NCBI RefSeq assembly: GCF_045920555.1
Contig: NZ_CP174509.1
Coordinates: 1,054,001 to 1,118,000, forward strand
Direction: 5' to 3'
DNA: 64,000 nt
DNA from: Pseudalkalibacillus sp045920555
GTDB taxonomy: Bacteria > Bacillota > Bacilli > Bacillales > Fictibacillaceae
In this document: in pieces, positions 50,775 to 58,738 of the stretch
Numbering within the stretch: the stretch's first letter is position 1
How the letters are laid out: each line of letters opens with the position of its first letter
The notes under the pieces: generated by a model
The model's database searches: none
What the model saw: only the letters and a program-made list of their open reading frames with translations
What the model was told of the DNA's origin: nothing
Position numbers and translations under genes: made by a program

Positions 50775-51322
50775 AATGCTCCCTCGCTTTCCTTAGTTTC
50801 AACTTCCTCATCCCAAGGTTTTTTTACGGAAATTGATTCAGCCAACCCCTTGCTTTTCTTTCTACGGATTTTCCGGACTTCTGCGCGTTCAGCACCGGTT
50901 TCAAACAATGTCTTCTCTTCTTCAGTTTCTGGGATTACACTAGGAACTACCATTGGCTTCTTATGTTCATCCAACGCGACGAATGTCAAAAATGCTGTAG
51001 CTGCAATACGTCGGTCGCCAGTCATCATATCTTCAGCAATCACTTTACAGAAAATCTCCATAGATGTTTTACCAGTATAGAAAACATAGGATTCGATACA
51101 TACAGAGTCACTCTGGTGTATAGGTGCTAAGAAATCAATGGAGTCGATCGAAGCTGTGACACATTCTTTAGCCCTAGAATGGCGGCGAGCGGAGATCGTA
51201 GCGACCCCGTCTAATTTTTTCATCAATACACCGCCGAACAAAGTATTGTAATTATTTAAATCACATGCCATGACCTGGTCTGTATTAATGATCCGGCTAT
51301 GCCGTGCTTTTTTCATTTCCAT
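50771..51322 (-). CDS. Hotdog-fold acyl-CoA thioesterase (YciA/BACH type)
   Basis: A 183-residue acyl-CoA hydrolase. The hotdog helix is NNYNTLFGGVLMKKLDGVATISARRHSR, with the conserved Asn and Asp (TLFGGxLMxxxD) that carry out catalysis, followed by SIDSIDFLAPIHQSDSVCIESYVFYTGKTSMEIFCKV. A charged C-terminal tail (KIRRKKSKGLAESI) is extra. ATG at 51322 is spaced well from AAGGGTGAT; the frame is open 20 codons further. It cleaves fatty acyl-CoA in the cytoplasm. Coupled to the small gene downstream. Confidence 0.88.
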   Translation of the reverse strand: MEMKKARHSRIINTDQVMACDLNNYNTLFGGVLMKKLDGVATISARRHSRAKECVTASIDSIDFLAPIHQSDSVCIESYVFYTGKTSMEIFCKVIAEDMMTGDRRIAATAFLTFVALDEHKKPMVVPSVIPETEEEKTLFETGAERAEVRKIRRKKSKGLAESISVKKPWDEEVETKESEGAL

Positions 51323-51503
51323 ATCCCAATCACCCTTCATGAATTTATAAAAGACAGGAATACCTGTGATTAAACAAATCACTTACAGAGGTGATTGTAA
51401 GCCCGTTTTTTGTAGAAGTAAAATTGATTATTTTCATAGATTACATAGATATTGTCTATGAAAATGATTACATAAATAGCTGATGGCTATGGAAAATGAA
51501 GGC

Positions 51504-51650
51504 TGTTTTCTAAAAGTTTGTTGGTATTGCAAAAACTTTTAATTTGATAATGCTGTTGAAGAGAAACTGAAAGCGGTGGAAATATACGAGACGAGATAGA
51601 TTTCCCCCACGATAGGATGGTGAAAAAACAACACTCTTTACTTAAACAGC
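51504..51650. repeat. Terminal-inverted-repeat element, copy 5, eroded
   Basis: Left end AGGCTGTTTTCTAAAAGTTTGTTG and right AAAAAACAACACTCTTTACTTAAACAGC match the ends of copy 6, and the middle keeps GGAAATATACGAGACGAGATAG, but the GC-rich core (TGCGGGA, GAGGAGG) is lost. It fills part of the 369-base gap 51323-51691; the remainder is AT-rich without features. Confidence 0.6.
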
Positions 51651-51654
51651 AAAA

Positions 51655-51682
51655 TAAAAGACCACTTCTAAAGAAGTGGCCA
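51655..51682 (-). terminator. Terminator of the LysR-type gene
   Basis: On the minus strand GGCCACTTC TTTA GAAGTGGTC followed by TTTTATTTT. Confidence 0.8.
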
Positions 51683-51691
51683 ATCCATGAT

Positions 51692-52573
51692 TCAAGTTTT
51701 CAATTGTTCTATGGTGAAGTTCAACCATTCCCTTGATGCATAAGAAAGGTATGCTTTTTTCCTCCATATGAGCGCAAGTTCCCAATTGATACTTGGATCA
51801 GTCACATCAATGATGGCTACATCACTGGTTACATCTTTACAAATGCTGGCAGGCATCAGTGCGATACCTAACTTGGAGGCAACCATTTTTCCGATGAAAT
51901 CCCATTGGGAACTTTCTGAGATGATGTTGGGTTTGAATCCCGCAACCGTGCATGAAGAAATGATGCGGTTATGAAGTGCGAAATCTTCATTGAACAGAAT
52001 AAAATCTTCGTTCTTCAATTGTCCGAGACTAACCTTTTCCTTTTTTGATGACCAGTGCTCAAGGGGCACTACGAGCTGCAGTTTTTCTTTTTCAAAAGGA
52101 AAGAAATCAAATATGTTTTGGTTAACGGGCAGAACGACAACCCCGATATCAAGATCTCCTTTAGCGATATCTTCCTCAATCCTCTTAGATCCTTTTTCGA
52201 CTAGTTGGATCGTAATATCAGGATATTGTTCTTGGAAACGTCCGATCACATTCGGAAAGTGGAGCGAGCCGATCATAGGGGGCAACCCAATACTGATATG
52301 TCCTTTTTTCAGATCCTGGAGATTATCCAATTGAAATTGCAAGTCTTTAAAAGCCTTATCAATCACCTGTGCTTGCTCATAAATGACCTTTCCTGAATCT
52401 GTCAGTTCCACCTTATTACCTCTACGATCAAAAAGTGGCACTCCTAGCTCACTTTCTAAATTCTTCAGCATTTTACTGATAGTCGGTTGTGTCACAAACA
52501 AATGTTCAGCAGCTTTACTGAAGCTTTTCAACCGAGTCACTTCAATGAAATATTGTAAATGTTTTATATCCAT
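51692..52573 (-). CDS. LysR-family regulator (CidR/YwbI-like)
   Basis: A 293-residue LysR-type DNA-binding protein. Winged helix at residues 1-60: MDIKHLQYFIEVTRLKSFSKAAEHLFVTQPTISKMLKNLE; the effector domain follows from about 90 (GHISIGLPPMIGSLHFPNVIGRFQEQYPDI). The opening and PPMIGS segment resemble CidR/YwbI regulators of holin-like genes and pyruvate-linked cell death, from memory. No cidAB or other likely target is nearby; the divergent neighbour is an EamA exporter behind repeat copy 6. ATG at 52573 follows AGGTGAATAC. Confidence 0.88.
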   Translation of the reverse strand: MDIKHLQYFIEVTRLKSFSKAAEHLFVTQPTISKMLKNLESELGVPLFDRRGNKVELTDSGKVIYEQAQVIDKAFKDLQFQLDNLQDLKKGHISIGLPPMIGSLHFPNVIGRFQEQYPDITIQLVEKGSKRIEEDIAKGDLDIGVVVLPVNQNIFDFFPFEKEKLQLVVPLEHWSSKKEKVSLGQLKNEDFILFNEDFALHNRIISSCTVAGFKPNIISESSQWDFIGKMVASKLGIALMPASICKDVTSDVAIIDVTDPSINWELALIWRKKAYLSYASREWLNFTIEQLKT

Positions 52574-52647
52574 ATGTATTCACCTGCTTATAGGTATCAC
52601 CTCAAATCTAAAACTTATTCCACAAGTATGTAAAGAAAATTGCATTA

Positions 52648-52823
52648 GGCTGTTTTGTATAGATTGTTGTTTTTTGAAATTGGGAAATATACTCGCTTTC
52701 CGCGGGAAATCTGCAAACCTCCTCAGCTCGTTCCTCGCTTGCGGGGTCTCGCTGCTAATCGATGTCCATTCCTCTCCTTATCTGCTTTCAATTAGCAACA
52801 AACTTTTAGAAACAGCCTTGTAT
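52648..52823. repeat. Terminal-inverted-repeat element, copy 6 (minus orientation)
   Basis: Ends TAGGCTGTTTTGTATAGATTG and CAAACTTTTAGAAACAGCCT are clear inverted repeats (AGGCTGTTT/AAACAGCCT). Inside, read on the minus strand, are GAGACCCCGCAAGCGAGG, GAGCTGAGGAGGTTTGC and CCCGCGGAAAGCGAG. At about 176 bp this is the best-bounded copy. It makes up half of the 345-base gap 52574-52918. Confidence 0.78.
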
Positions 52824-52918
52824 TAAGATTGGAAATTATAAAATATTTGATTGCTTTTCGGCGAACACAGTGATAACTTCGAATTAGAAAATATGACAGA
52901 TTATAGGGGAGAGGGAAC

Positions 52919-53818
52919 ATGAACACCAAAGCATTTTTGATGGCATTGACGACGGTCATCATATGGGGATCTACATTTGCAGCGATTCGTGCTAGTCTTC
53001 ACGGCGGATATACTGCAGGTCATTTGGTTTTGACACGTTACTTCATCGCATCGATGATTTTCATCCTTCTCTCTCTTTTACCAGGGATCCGAATCCGAGT
53101 GCCTTATAAGAAAGATCTGATGAAAATCTTGCTGTTAGGCTTTGTTGGGATCAGCATTTACAATATCGGGGTCACATTCGGTGAATTGACTGTATCGGCA
53201 GGTACCGCTGGGATGTTGATTGGTTCGACGCCCGTGTTCACCGCTTTGATCGCTGTTCTCTTTTTGAAGGAACGTCCAGGGGTTTCGGGATGGATCGGTC
53301 TTGGGATCGGGTTTGTTGGTATTCTTCTGATCACATTAGGAACATCTGGATCATCCTTCAGTATTTCAAGGGGAGCTTTTCTAGTATTGATGGCGGCAAT
53401 CGCCACATCGTTGTTTTTTGTTTTTCAGAAGTCTCTTCACTACCGGTATAGCCCGCTTGAATTGACGGCTTATTTTACATGGGCAGGAACAATACCGTTT
53501 TTCATCTTTACACCTGGTGTTTTGCAAGATATACAACACGCGACACTTGAAGCGAATTTAGCCGCACTCTATACAGGGGTATTTCCTGCAGCTGTCGCTT
53601 ACATTACATGGGCGACTGCGCTTTCACTCGGACGGGCGAGTACCGTGACAAGCATGCTCTATATCGAACCGGTTATCGCGATTTTCACTGCATGGGTATG
53701 GCTGCAAGAATGGCCAAGCACCCTTTCTTTGATCGGTGGTATCATCGCAATAGCAGGTGTCCTTGTTGTCAATGGTTTAGGAAGAAAGCCCCGCAACATC
53801 TCGAAAAAAGCTGCCTGA
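52919..53818 (+). CDS. EamA/DMT-family transporter
   Basis: A 299-residue membrane protein with ten predicted helices in two EamA repeats. Repeat one opens AFLMALTTVIIWGSTFAAIRASL and closes with GTAGMLIGSTPVFTALIAVLFLKERPG; repeat two starts near FSISRGAFLVLMAAIATSLFFVFQK and ends TVTSMLYIEPVIAIFTAWVWLQEWPS. Members export metabolites or amino acids. ATG at 52919 follows GGGGAGAGGG. Substrate unknown. Confidence 0.9.
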   Translation: MNTKAFLMALTTVIIWGSTFAAIRASLHGGYTAGHLVLTRYFIASMIFILLSLLPGIRIRVPYKKDLMKILLLGFVGISIYNIGVTFGELTVSAGTAGMLIGSTPVFTALIAVLFLKERPGVSGWIGLGIGFVGILLITLGTSGSSFSISRGAFLVLMAAIATSLFFVFQKSLHYRYSPLELTAYFTWAGTIPFFIFTPGVLQDIQHATLEANLAALYTGVFPAAVAYITWATALSLGRASTVTSMLYIEPVIAIFTAWVWLQEWPSTLSLIGGIIAIAGVLVVNGLGRKPRNISKKAA

Positions 53819-53893
53819 ACGTTGATTATGGAATCTCCCTTGTAGTTTGGGGGATTTTTCTTTTGGTAAAATCGATTCATATAGAACAAACTT

Positions 53894-53919
53894 GTTTCGT
53901 TGTTTCATCGGTAGGGTAC
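53894..53919 (+). promoter_or_regulatory. Sigma-B-like promoter of katE
   Basis: GTTTCG at 53894-53899, a 14-base spacer, GGGTAC at 53914-53919. The consensus is GTTTAA-N12-15-GGGTAT, so three positions in twelve differ. B. subtilis katE is sigma-B dependent, which supports the call. Confidence 0.65.
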
Positions 53920-53974
53920 ACCCCTAATGTGTAATCATTATTACATAATAAACGTCCTAAGGGGGAACGGCGCG

Positions 53975-56014
53975 ATGAGTGATAAGCAAAATAAGAAACA
54001 TGAACAGCTTGAACAAGATCGTGTGGATGATTCAGGTAAGAAATTGACGACCAACCAAGGTGTCAAAGTTTCTGAGGATGAATTTTCATTAAAAGCGGGT
54101 GAACGTGGTCCGACCTTGATGGAAGACTTTCATTTCCGTGAAAAAATGACGCACTTCGACCATGAGCGTATCCCTGAACGAATCGTGCATGCTCGCGGAT
54201 TTGCTGCTCACGGTGAATTCCAGGTTTATGAATCGTCGATGAAAAAATATACGAAGGCGGACTTCTTGCAGGATCCTTCTAAGAAAACCCCTGTTTTCGT
54301 CCGTTTTTCAACCGTGGCCGGATCAAAGGGTTCCGCAGAAACGGTACGGGATGCACGCGGGTTTGCGACGAAATTTTATACAGATGAAGGAAACTTCGAT
54401 TTAGTAGGGAACAATATCCCGGTTTTCTTCATCCAGGATGCAATGAAATTCCCTGATCTCGTCCATGCGTTAAAACCAGAACCTCATAACGAAATGCCTC
54501 AAGCAGCCACTGCACATGATACGTTCTGGGATTTTGTGGCGAATAATCAGGAGTCTGCTCATATGGTGATGTGGGCGATGTCCGGTCGGGCGATCCCAAG
54601 AAGCTTCCGTATGATGGAAGGTTTCGGTGTCCATACATTCCGTTTCGTAAACGAAAAAGGAGAAGCCCATTTCATCAAGTTCCACTGGAAGCCAGTACTG
54701 GGAACGCACGCCCTCGTATGGGATGAGGCCCAGAAAATATCCGGGAAAAATCCGGACTTTCATCGTGCAGATCTTTATGAATCGATTGAGAATGGAGATT
54801 ATCCAGAATACGAATTAGGCGTGCAGATCCTAAAAGAGGAAGATGAGTTCAAGTTTGATTTCGATATCCTTGATCCGACAAAAATTTGGCCGGAAGAAGA
54901 GGTGCCAGTGAAGTTGATCGGGAAATTGACCTTGAACCGAAACGTAGATAACGTATTTGCAGAAACGGAGCAAGTTGCGTTCCATCCGGGTCATGTCGTT
55001 CCAGGCATAGATTTTTCGAATGATCCGTTGCTGCAAGGCCGATTATTCTCTTATACAGATACCCAGCTGATCCGTCTAGGCGGACCGAATTTCCATGAGC
55101 TGCCGATCAACAGGCCAGTATGTCCATTCCATAACAACCAGCGTGATGGCTATGGAAGACATACGATCAACAAAGGACAAGTCAGCTATCATAAAAACTC
55201 ACTTGCACAAAATACTCCTGAAACAGCAAGTGAAGAGGAAGGCGGCTTCAAGCACTACCAGGAAAAGGTGGAAGGTCATAAAATACGTGCCAGAAGTGAT
55301 AGCTTCAAAGATCATTTCTCACAAGCGACCTTGTTTTGGAACAGTATGAGTAAGCATGAAAAAGAGGATATCAAACAAGCCTTCAGTTTTGAACTTGGAA
55401 AAGTGGAAAGTAAATCTGTACAACAGCAAGTCGTCGACATGTTTGCAAATGTCAGCATGGAATTAGCCGCCGATGTAGCAGACGCGATCGGGGCTGACAC
55501 ACCTCAAGGTGAGGATTCTAATGTCACAAAATCATCACCTGCGTTAAGCATGGATAATACTGTGAAAAAACCAGATACACGTAAAGTTGCGGTTATTGTA
55601 TCAGATGGCTTCAATGGTAAAGAGGTTGCTCCTGTGTTGGAGGAACTGGAGGAAAAAGGCGTACAACCTGAAATCGTCAGTGACAAGCTGGGTTTGCTCA
55701 AAGGATCAGACCGTAGGACCCTTGAAGTTGCTCATACCTTCCTGACTGCTGATTCCGTCTTATTCGATGCGGTCTATGCTATAGGAGGAAATTATGAGAA
55801 CAGGAAGTTCTATAATGACGCTACTTACTTCATTTCTGAAGCATTCAACCATTTCAAACCGATCGGTGCCACCCATGAAGGAACAGAATGGATCAGGAAA
55901 ATCGGTTTTGACAACAGCTCAGGTGTCGTAGTTGGAGACAATATCAACGAATTTATCAATCAATTCGTCGAAGCGATCGCTAAACACCGCCATTGGAATA
56001 GAGTACTAGTTTAA
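53975..56014 (+). CDS. katE: Large-subunit catalase, KatE/HPII type
   Basis: A 679-residue clade 2 haem catalase. Catalytic His in RIPERIVHARGFAAHG, Asn in FDLVGNNIPVFFIQD, haem-ligand Tyr in GRLFSYTDTQLIRLGGPNF. The extra C-terminal domain (from about 530, KVAVIVSDGFNGKEVAPVLEELEEKGVQPEIVSD) has the DJ-1/PfpI-like fold of large catalases. ATG at 53975 follows AAGGGGGAACG; the frame is open 16 codons further without a ribosome site. It removes hydrogen peroxide in stationary or stressed cells; the promoter looks sigma-B dependent. Confidence 0.95.
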   Translation: MSDKQNKKHEQLEQDRVDDSGKKLTTNQGVKVSEDEFSLKAGERGPTLMEDFHFREKMTHFDHERIPERIVHARGFAAHGEFQVYESSMKKYTKADFLQDPSKKTPVFVRFSTVAGSKGSAETVRDARGFATKFYTDEGNFDLVGNNIPVFFIQDAMKFPDLVHALKPEPHNEMPQAATAHDTFWDFVANNQESAHMVMWAMSGRAIPRSFRMMEGFGVHTFRFVNEKGEAHFIKFHWKPVLGTHALVWDEAQKISGKNPDFHRADLYESIENGDYPEYELGVQILKEEDEFKFDFDILDPTKIWPEEEVPVKLIGKLTLNRNVDNVFAETEQVAFHPGHVVPGIDFSNDPLLQGRLFSYTDTQLIRLGGPNFHELPINRPVCPFHNNQRDGYGRHTINKGQVSYHKNSLAQNTPETASEEEGGFKHYQEKVEGHKIRARSDSFKDHFSQATLFWNSMSKHEKEDIKQAFSFELGKVESKSVQQQVVDMFANVSMELAADVADAIGADTPQGEDSNVTKSSPALSMDNTVKKPDTRKVAVIVSDGFNGKEVAPVLEELEEKGVQPEIVSDKLGLLKGSDRRTLEVAHTFLTADSVLFDAVYAIGGNYENRKFYNDATYFISEAFNHFKPIGATHEGTEWIRKIGFDNSSGVVVGDNINEFINQFVEAIAKHRHWNRVLV

Positions 56015-56023
56015 AAGAGAATT

Positions 56024-56075
56024 GGGCTATCACATAAGTGTCTGACACTATTGTTTTGTGACAGCCTCATTTTTT
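56024..56075 (+). terminator. Terminator of katE
   Basis: GGGCTATCACA against TGTGACAGCC with a long partly paired loop and T6. Confidence 0.7.
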
Positions 56076-56079
56076 GAAA

Positions 56080-56102
56080 AAGCTGTCCAATGAGGACAGC
56101 TT
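56080..56102. terminator. Second hairpin, AAGCTGTCC / GGACAGCTT
   Basis: Nine perfect pairs with loop AATGA. On the minus strand it follows the MFS remnant that ends at 56110, and T-rich sequence lies on that side, so it once terminated that gene. Confidence 0.75.
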
Positions 56103-56109
56103 CCTTTTG

Positions 56110-56397
56110 TTATTTCATCATTTTTGATGAGTAATGGAGAAATACACTGAAAACAATCCACAGATGTCCCCCTATGAAACCAAATCCACCAAATATCCCA
56201 ACTTCTGAGGAAAAATATCCGAAGCTTAATCCAGCGAAAATCAGTACACCATTCATTCCAAACGATTGGAACGAATCGATTGTCGCTCTCATGTTGGAGT
56301 TGATCCGATGATGCAAATATCCCGTCGTTATCGGTTCAAGAAGCCCAGAGGTGAAGCAAGATGATAAAGATTGTAAATCAAATGTTAGGTTTATAGT
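56110..56397 (-). pseudogene. C-terminal remnant of an MFS transporter
   Basis: The minus-strand frame is open from about 56397 and reads SCFTSGLLEPITTGYLHHRINSNMRATIDSFQSFG, the pattern of the cytoplasmic loop and helix 10-11 region of MFS carriers (R-AT-S), then two hydrophobic segments (VLIFAGLSFGYF, IFGGFGFIGGHLWIVFSVFL) and a basic end. An internal ATG at 56316 could start 68 residues but has no ribosome site. The N-terminal nine or so helices are missing. The rest of the gap to 56670 (about 270 bases) shows nothing I recognise. Confidence 0.6.
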
Positions 56398-56670
56398 TCA
56401 TACTAGAAGGCTCCTCTCAAATTTGATCTGGTGTATGTTCAAAATGGAGGACCTCGGATGCGGTGTGCTCTTACATATTAACAAGGAGGCCTGGGTAACG
56501 TTGCCATCACACTTCTGCTCCATCATGTGATTTCTTACTCACATTATAATGTAAAAGGGAAAAATTTATTAAATATTTACAATAATACGAACAATTGTTC
56601 TTGTTATGAGTTAGGAAAAAGATTATAATTAGGGAGTGGTCAAACTTATGAATTTAGGAGAGTGAAACGG

Positions 56671-57078
56671 ATGAAAAATCAAGCTGTACCTTATCTGACG
56701 TTTGATGGAAATGCGAAAGAAGCACTAGGTTTCTACAAGGACCTTTTTGAAGGTGAGGTCATTGAGAGCCAAACATTCGGTGAGGCAGATTTCCCGACTC
56801 CACCTGAAGCGGATGAACGGATCATGCATGCAAAGTTCAAGAAGGGTGAATTGTTCTTCATGGTTTCTGATACTTTTCCTGGGCAAGGGCTTGAAAAAGG
56901 CAGCAATATCTCATTGGTCCTTGAACTGGAGAATGAAGAAGAAATCCAAACCCTCTACGATCGTTTAAGTAAAGATGGTACAGTTTTGATGGATTTACAG
57001 GATACATTTTGGGGAGCGAAGTATGGCAAGGTGAAGGATGCTTACGGAATAACGTGGGACTTGAACTTCACAAAATAG
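56671..57078 (+). CDS. VOC-family protein, PhnB-like
   Basis: A 135-residue glyoxalase-fold protein of the PhnB/YjdN group: VPYLTFDGNAKEALGFYKDLFEGEV, ERIMHAKFKKGELFFMVSD, NISLVLELENEEEIQTLYDRLSKDGTVLMDLQDTFWGAKYGKVKDAYGITWDLNF. The ends with FWGAKYGKVxDxYGxxW are diagnostic. Function unproven, often linked to resistance or metabolite repair. ATG at 56671 follows TTAGGAGAG; GTG at 56662 overlaps that site. Confidence 0.9.
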   Translation: MKNQAVPYLTFDGNAKEALGFYKDLFEGEVIESQTFGEADFPTPPEADERIMHAKFKKGELFFMVSDTFPGQGLEKGSNISLVLELENEEEIQTLYDRLSKDGTVLMDLQDTFWGAKYGKVKDAYGITWDLNFTK

Positions 57079-57106
57079 AAGATGGACGCTCTATAAAACT
57101 ACAATG

Positions 57107-57138
57107 AAGCCGATTCTGATAAAAGGATCGGCTTTCCT
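57107..57138 (+). terminator. Terminator of the PhnB-like gene
   Basis: AAGCCGAT / ATCGGCTT with a 12-base loop and TTCC tail, a modest terminator. Confidence 0.6.
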
Positions 57139-57144
57139 ATCGAA

Positions 57145-57169
57145 ATATAGTTGACAAAGTCAACTATAT
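57145..57169. promoter_or_regulatory. Perfect palindromic operator for the MarR-GNAT regulator
   Basis: ATATAGTTGAC AAA GTCAACTATAT: 11-base arms without mismatch around AAA. The arm holds the TTGAC of the -35 box. Form and position are those of MarR autoregulation. Confidence 0.8.
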
Positions 57170-57179
57170 CATTTACATT
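57151..57179 (+). promoter_or_regulatory. Promoter of the MarR-GNAT gene
   Basis: TTGACA at 57151-57156, 17-base spacer, TACATT at 57174-57179. The -35 box is inside the palindromic operator. Confidence 0.7.
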
Positions 57180-57221
57180 TAAAGTGGTTCGAATTTTTTA
57201 ATAATAAAGGAGGGCTTTTTC

Positions 57222-58148
57222 ATGTCAACAAAACAATACATAGAAAAGGTAAGGAAATTCAATAGGTTCTATGCAAACGTATTAGGAAAAATCGATCAGG
57301 ACATCTATAACCAGCCTTTTCCCCTTACAGAAGCTCGGGTCATCACTGAAATTTATTTAAAAAATGGCTGCACAGCAACGGAAATCAGAGAAAACCTTGG
57401 CATTGATCGCGGTTATATGAGCCGTATCTTGCAAAAATTCGAAGATGAAAAGATCATCCAAAAGAAACAGTCGTCTAATGATAAACGACAATACCTGCTT
57501 TACCTGACTGATCATGGAATCGCCATTTACAACGAACTTGTTGAAAATGCAAACCGTGGGGTAGGGAAAATGATCCAAAATTTCTCGGAGGACGATCTTA
57601 CAAGACTTGTTACAGCCATGGAAACCATTGAATCTGTTCACCAGTCACAACATTCAGACAAGCCAAATGTTGTAATACGGCCATTCAAGCCCGGGGATAT
57701 CGGTTACGTAGCCTACCTCCATGGAAGGTTTTATGAAAAAACTTACGATTTTGGAAAAATGTTCGAATGCTATGTGATGAAGGGGTTGACAGAATTCCGG
57801 CTTCAAAACGAAGGAGGCGAACTTTGGATCGCTGAAGTAGAAGGTGAAATTGTTGGGTCGATAGCGATTACAAAATACAGTGACACAGTGGCTCAGCTAC
57901 GCTGGTTTATGCTCGATAGAAATTATCATGGAATGGGGATCGGCAAGAAACTTATGGAAACTGCAATCGATTTCTGTAGAAACCAAAATTATGACTATGT
58001 TTTTTTATGGACAGTAAGCGTTCTGGATGCAGCCCGTTCTCTTTATCAAAAGTTTGGTTTCAAATTCACAGAAGAAACACAAAATGATGAATGGACAAAA
58101 ACGCCTATAGTCGAGGAACGATGGGATCTTGAACTCATCAGCAAATAG
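57222..58148 (+). CDS. MarR-type regulator fused to GNAT acetyltransferase
   Basis: A 308-residue protein with two parts. Residues about 1-140 are a MarR winged helix: FPLTEARVITEIYLKNGCTATEIRENLGIDRGYMSRILQKFEDEKIIQKKQSSNDKRQYLLYLTDHG. Residues about 150-305 are a GNAT domain: VVIRPFKPGDIGYVAYLHGRFYEKTYDFG, ELWIAEVEGEIVGSIAI, LRWFMLDRNYHGMGIGKKLMETAIDFCR with the acetyl-CoA loop. The fusion occurs in other bacteria; in it DNA binding may respond to acetyl-CoA or to the acceptor. ATG at 57222 follows AAAGGAGGG. The upstream palindrome suggests autoregulation. Confidence 0.93.
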   Translation: MSTKQYIEKVRKFNRFYANVLGKIDQDIYNQPFPLTEARVITEIYLKNGCTATEIRENLGIDRGYMSRILQKFEDEKIIQKKQSSNDKRQYLLYLTDHGIAIYNELVENANRGVGKMIQNFSEDDLTRLVTAMETIESVHQSQHSDKPNVVIRPFKPGDIGYVAYLHGRFYEKTYDFGKMFECYVMKGLTEFRLQNEGGELWIAEVEGEIVGSIAITKYSDTVAQLRWFMLDRNYHGMGIGKKLMETAIDFCRNQNYDYVFLWTVSVLDAARSLYQKFGFKFTEETQNDEWTKTPIVEERWDLELISK

Positions 58149-58159
58149 AAGCAAACATC

Positions 58160-58195
58160 GGGAAACGGGTTTATACGAAAGCCCGTTTCCCAAGT
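58160..58195 (+). terminator. Terminator of the MarR-GNAT gene
   Basis: GGGAAACGGG / CCCGTTTCCC, ten perfect pairs, 12-base loop, weak T tail (AAGTTGTTC). The last codons of the minus-strand ASCH pseudogene fall inside this hairpin. Confidence 0.75.
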
Positions 58196-58556
58196 TGTTC
58201 TTGGAGTCCGTTGTGTCCTGCTAGTTTTACCCAAATGACTGCCCCTTCGGATGATCATAAGGAATAGTGTTTTAGACCGCCTCGGGTCAGTTAGTACCCA
58301 TGCATATGTATTCTTGTAGGGTGCGGGTGATATGATTCTCTTTAGGAACACAATGATAGGCTTCTCCTTGTTGATACTCTTCCAAGCTTATTTTTCTACA
58401 ATCAATCAGGTCGGCAGTACCGAATATCATCCCTGTACCGCTTTTGATCAGAGCAATCTTCCCCCGGATAATGGGATTCGTTCCTCTAATCTCCCATGTT
58501 TTCCTCCCGTCTAATATATGATCGAATCAAGGTGATTTGATTAATAAACCGTTCAT
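58171..58556 (-). pseudogene. ASCH-domain protein, heavily decayed
   Basis: Not visible as an open frame. Read on the minus strand from ATG at 58556 (after GATGAGGAG): MNGLLIKSP, a TGA where Trp is expected, FDHILDGRKTWEIRGTNP, IIRGKIALIKSGTGMIFGTADLIDCRKISLEEYQQGEAY; then in the next frame YKNTYAWVLTDPRRSK; then IPYDHPKG; then VIWVKLAGHNGLQEQLGKR to a TAA at 58171. These are the ordered parts of an ASCH (RNA-binding, PUA-like) protein of about 128 residues. One nonsense codon and three single-base deletions account for it. Confidence 0.75.
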
Positions 58557-58738
58557 ATCAAGCTCCTCATCAATTTTTCTGGTTATAGGTCCTGTAAATC
58601 GTCGAGGGACACTAAAAAGATTATAAAACATCTATACTATAGACGAGACAAAACGGGATTAGTAGAAAATCACTTTCTGAGGGACCTTACTCACATAAAA
58701 ACGTATATGGACCAAGCAGATAAATAGAAGAGGTTCAG

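Noticed and set aside
56400..56540. Possible T-box or other riboswitch in the gap before the PhnB-like gene (CTCGGATGCGG, GGTAACGTTGCCATC)
   Set aside because: No T-box sequence (GGGTGGNACCGCG type), no specifier stem and no terminator/antiterminator pair could be seen on either strand.
58332..58514. A 60-residue plus-strand frame with a hydrophobic start in the MarR-GNAT downstream gap
   Set aside because: It lies antisense over the ASCH pseudogene, whose minus-strand sense explains the sequence much better.
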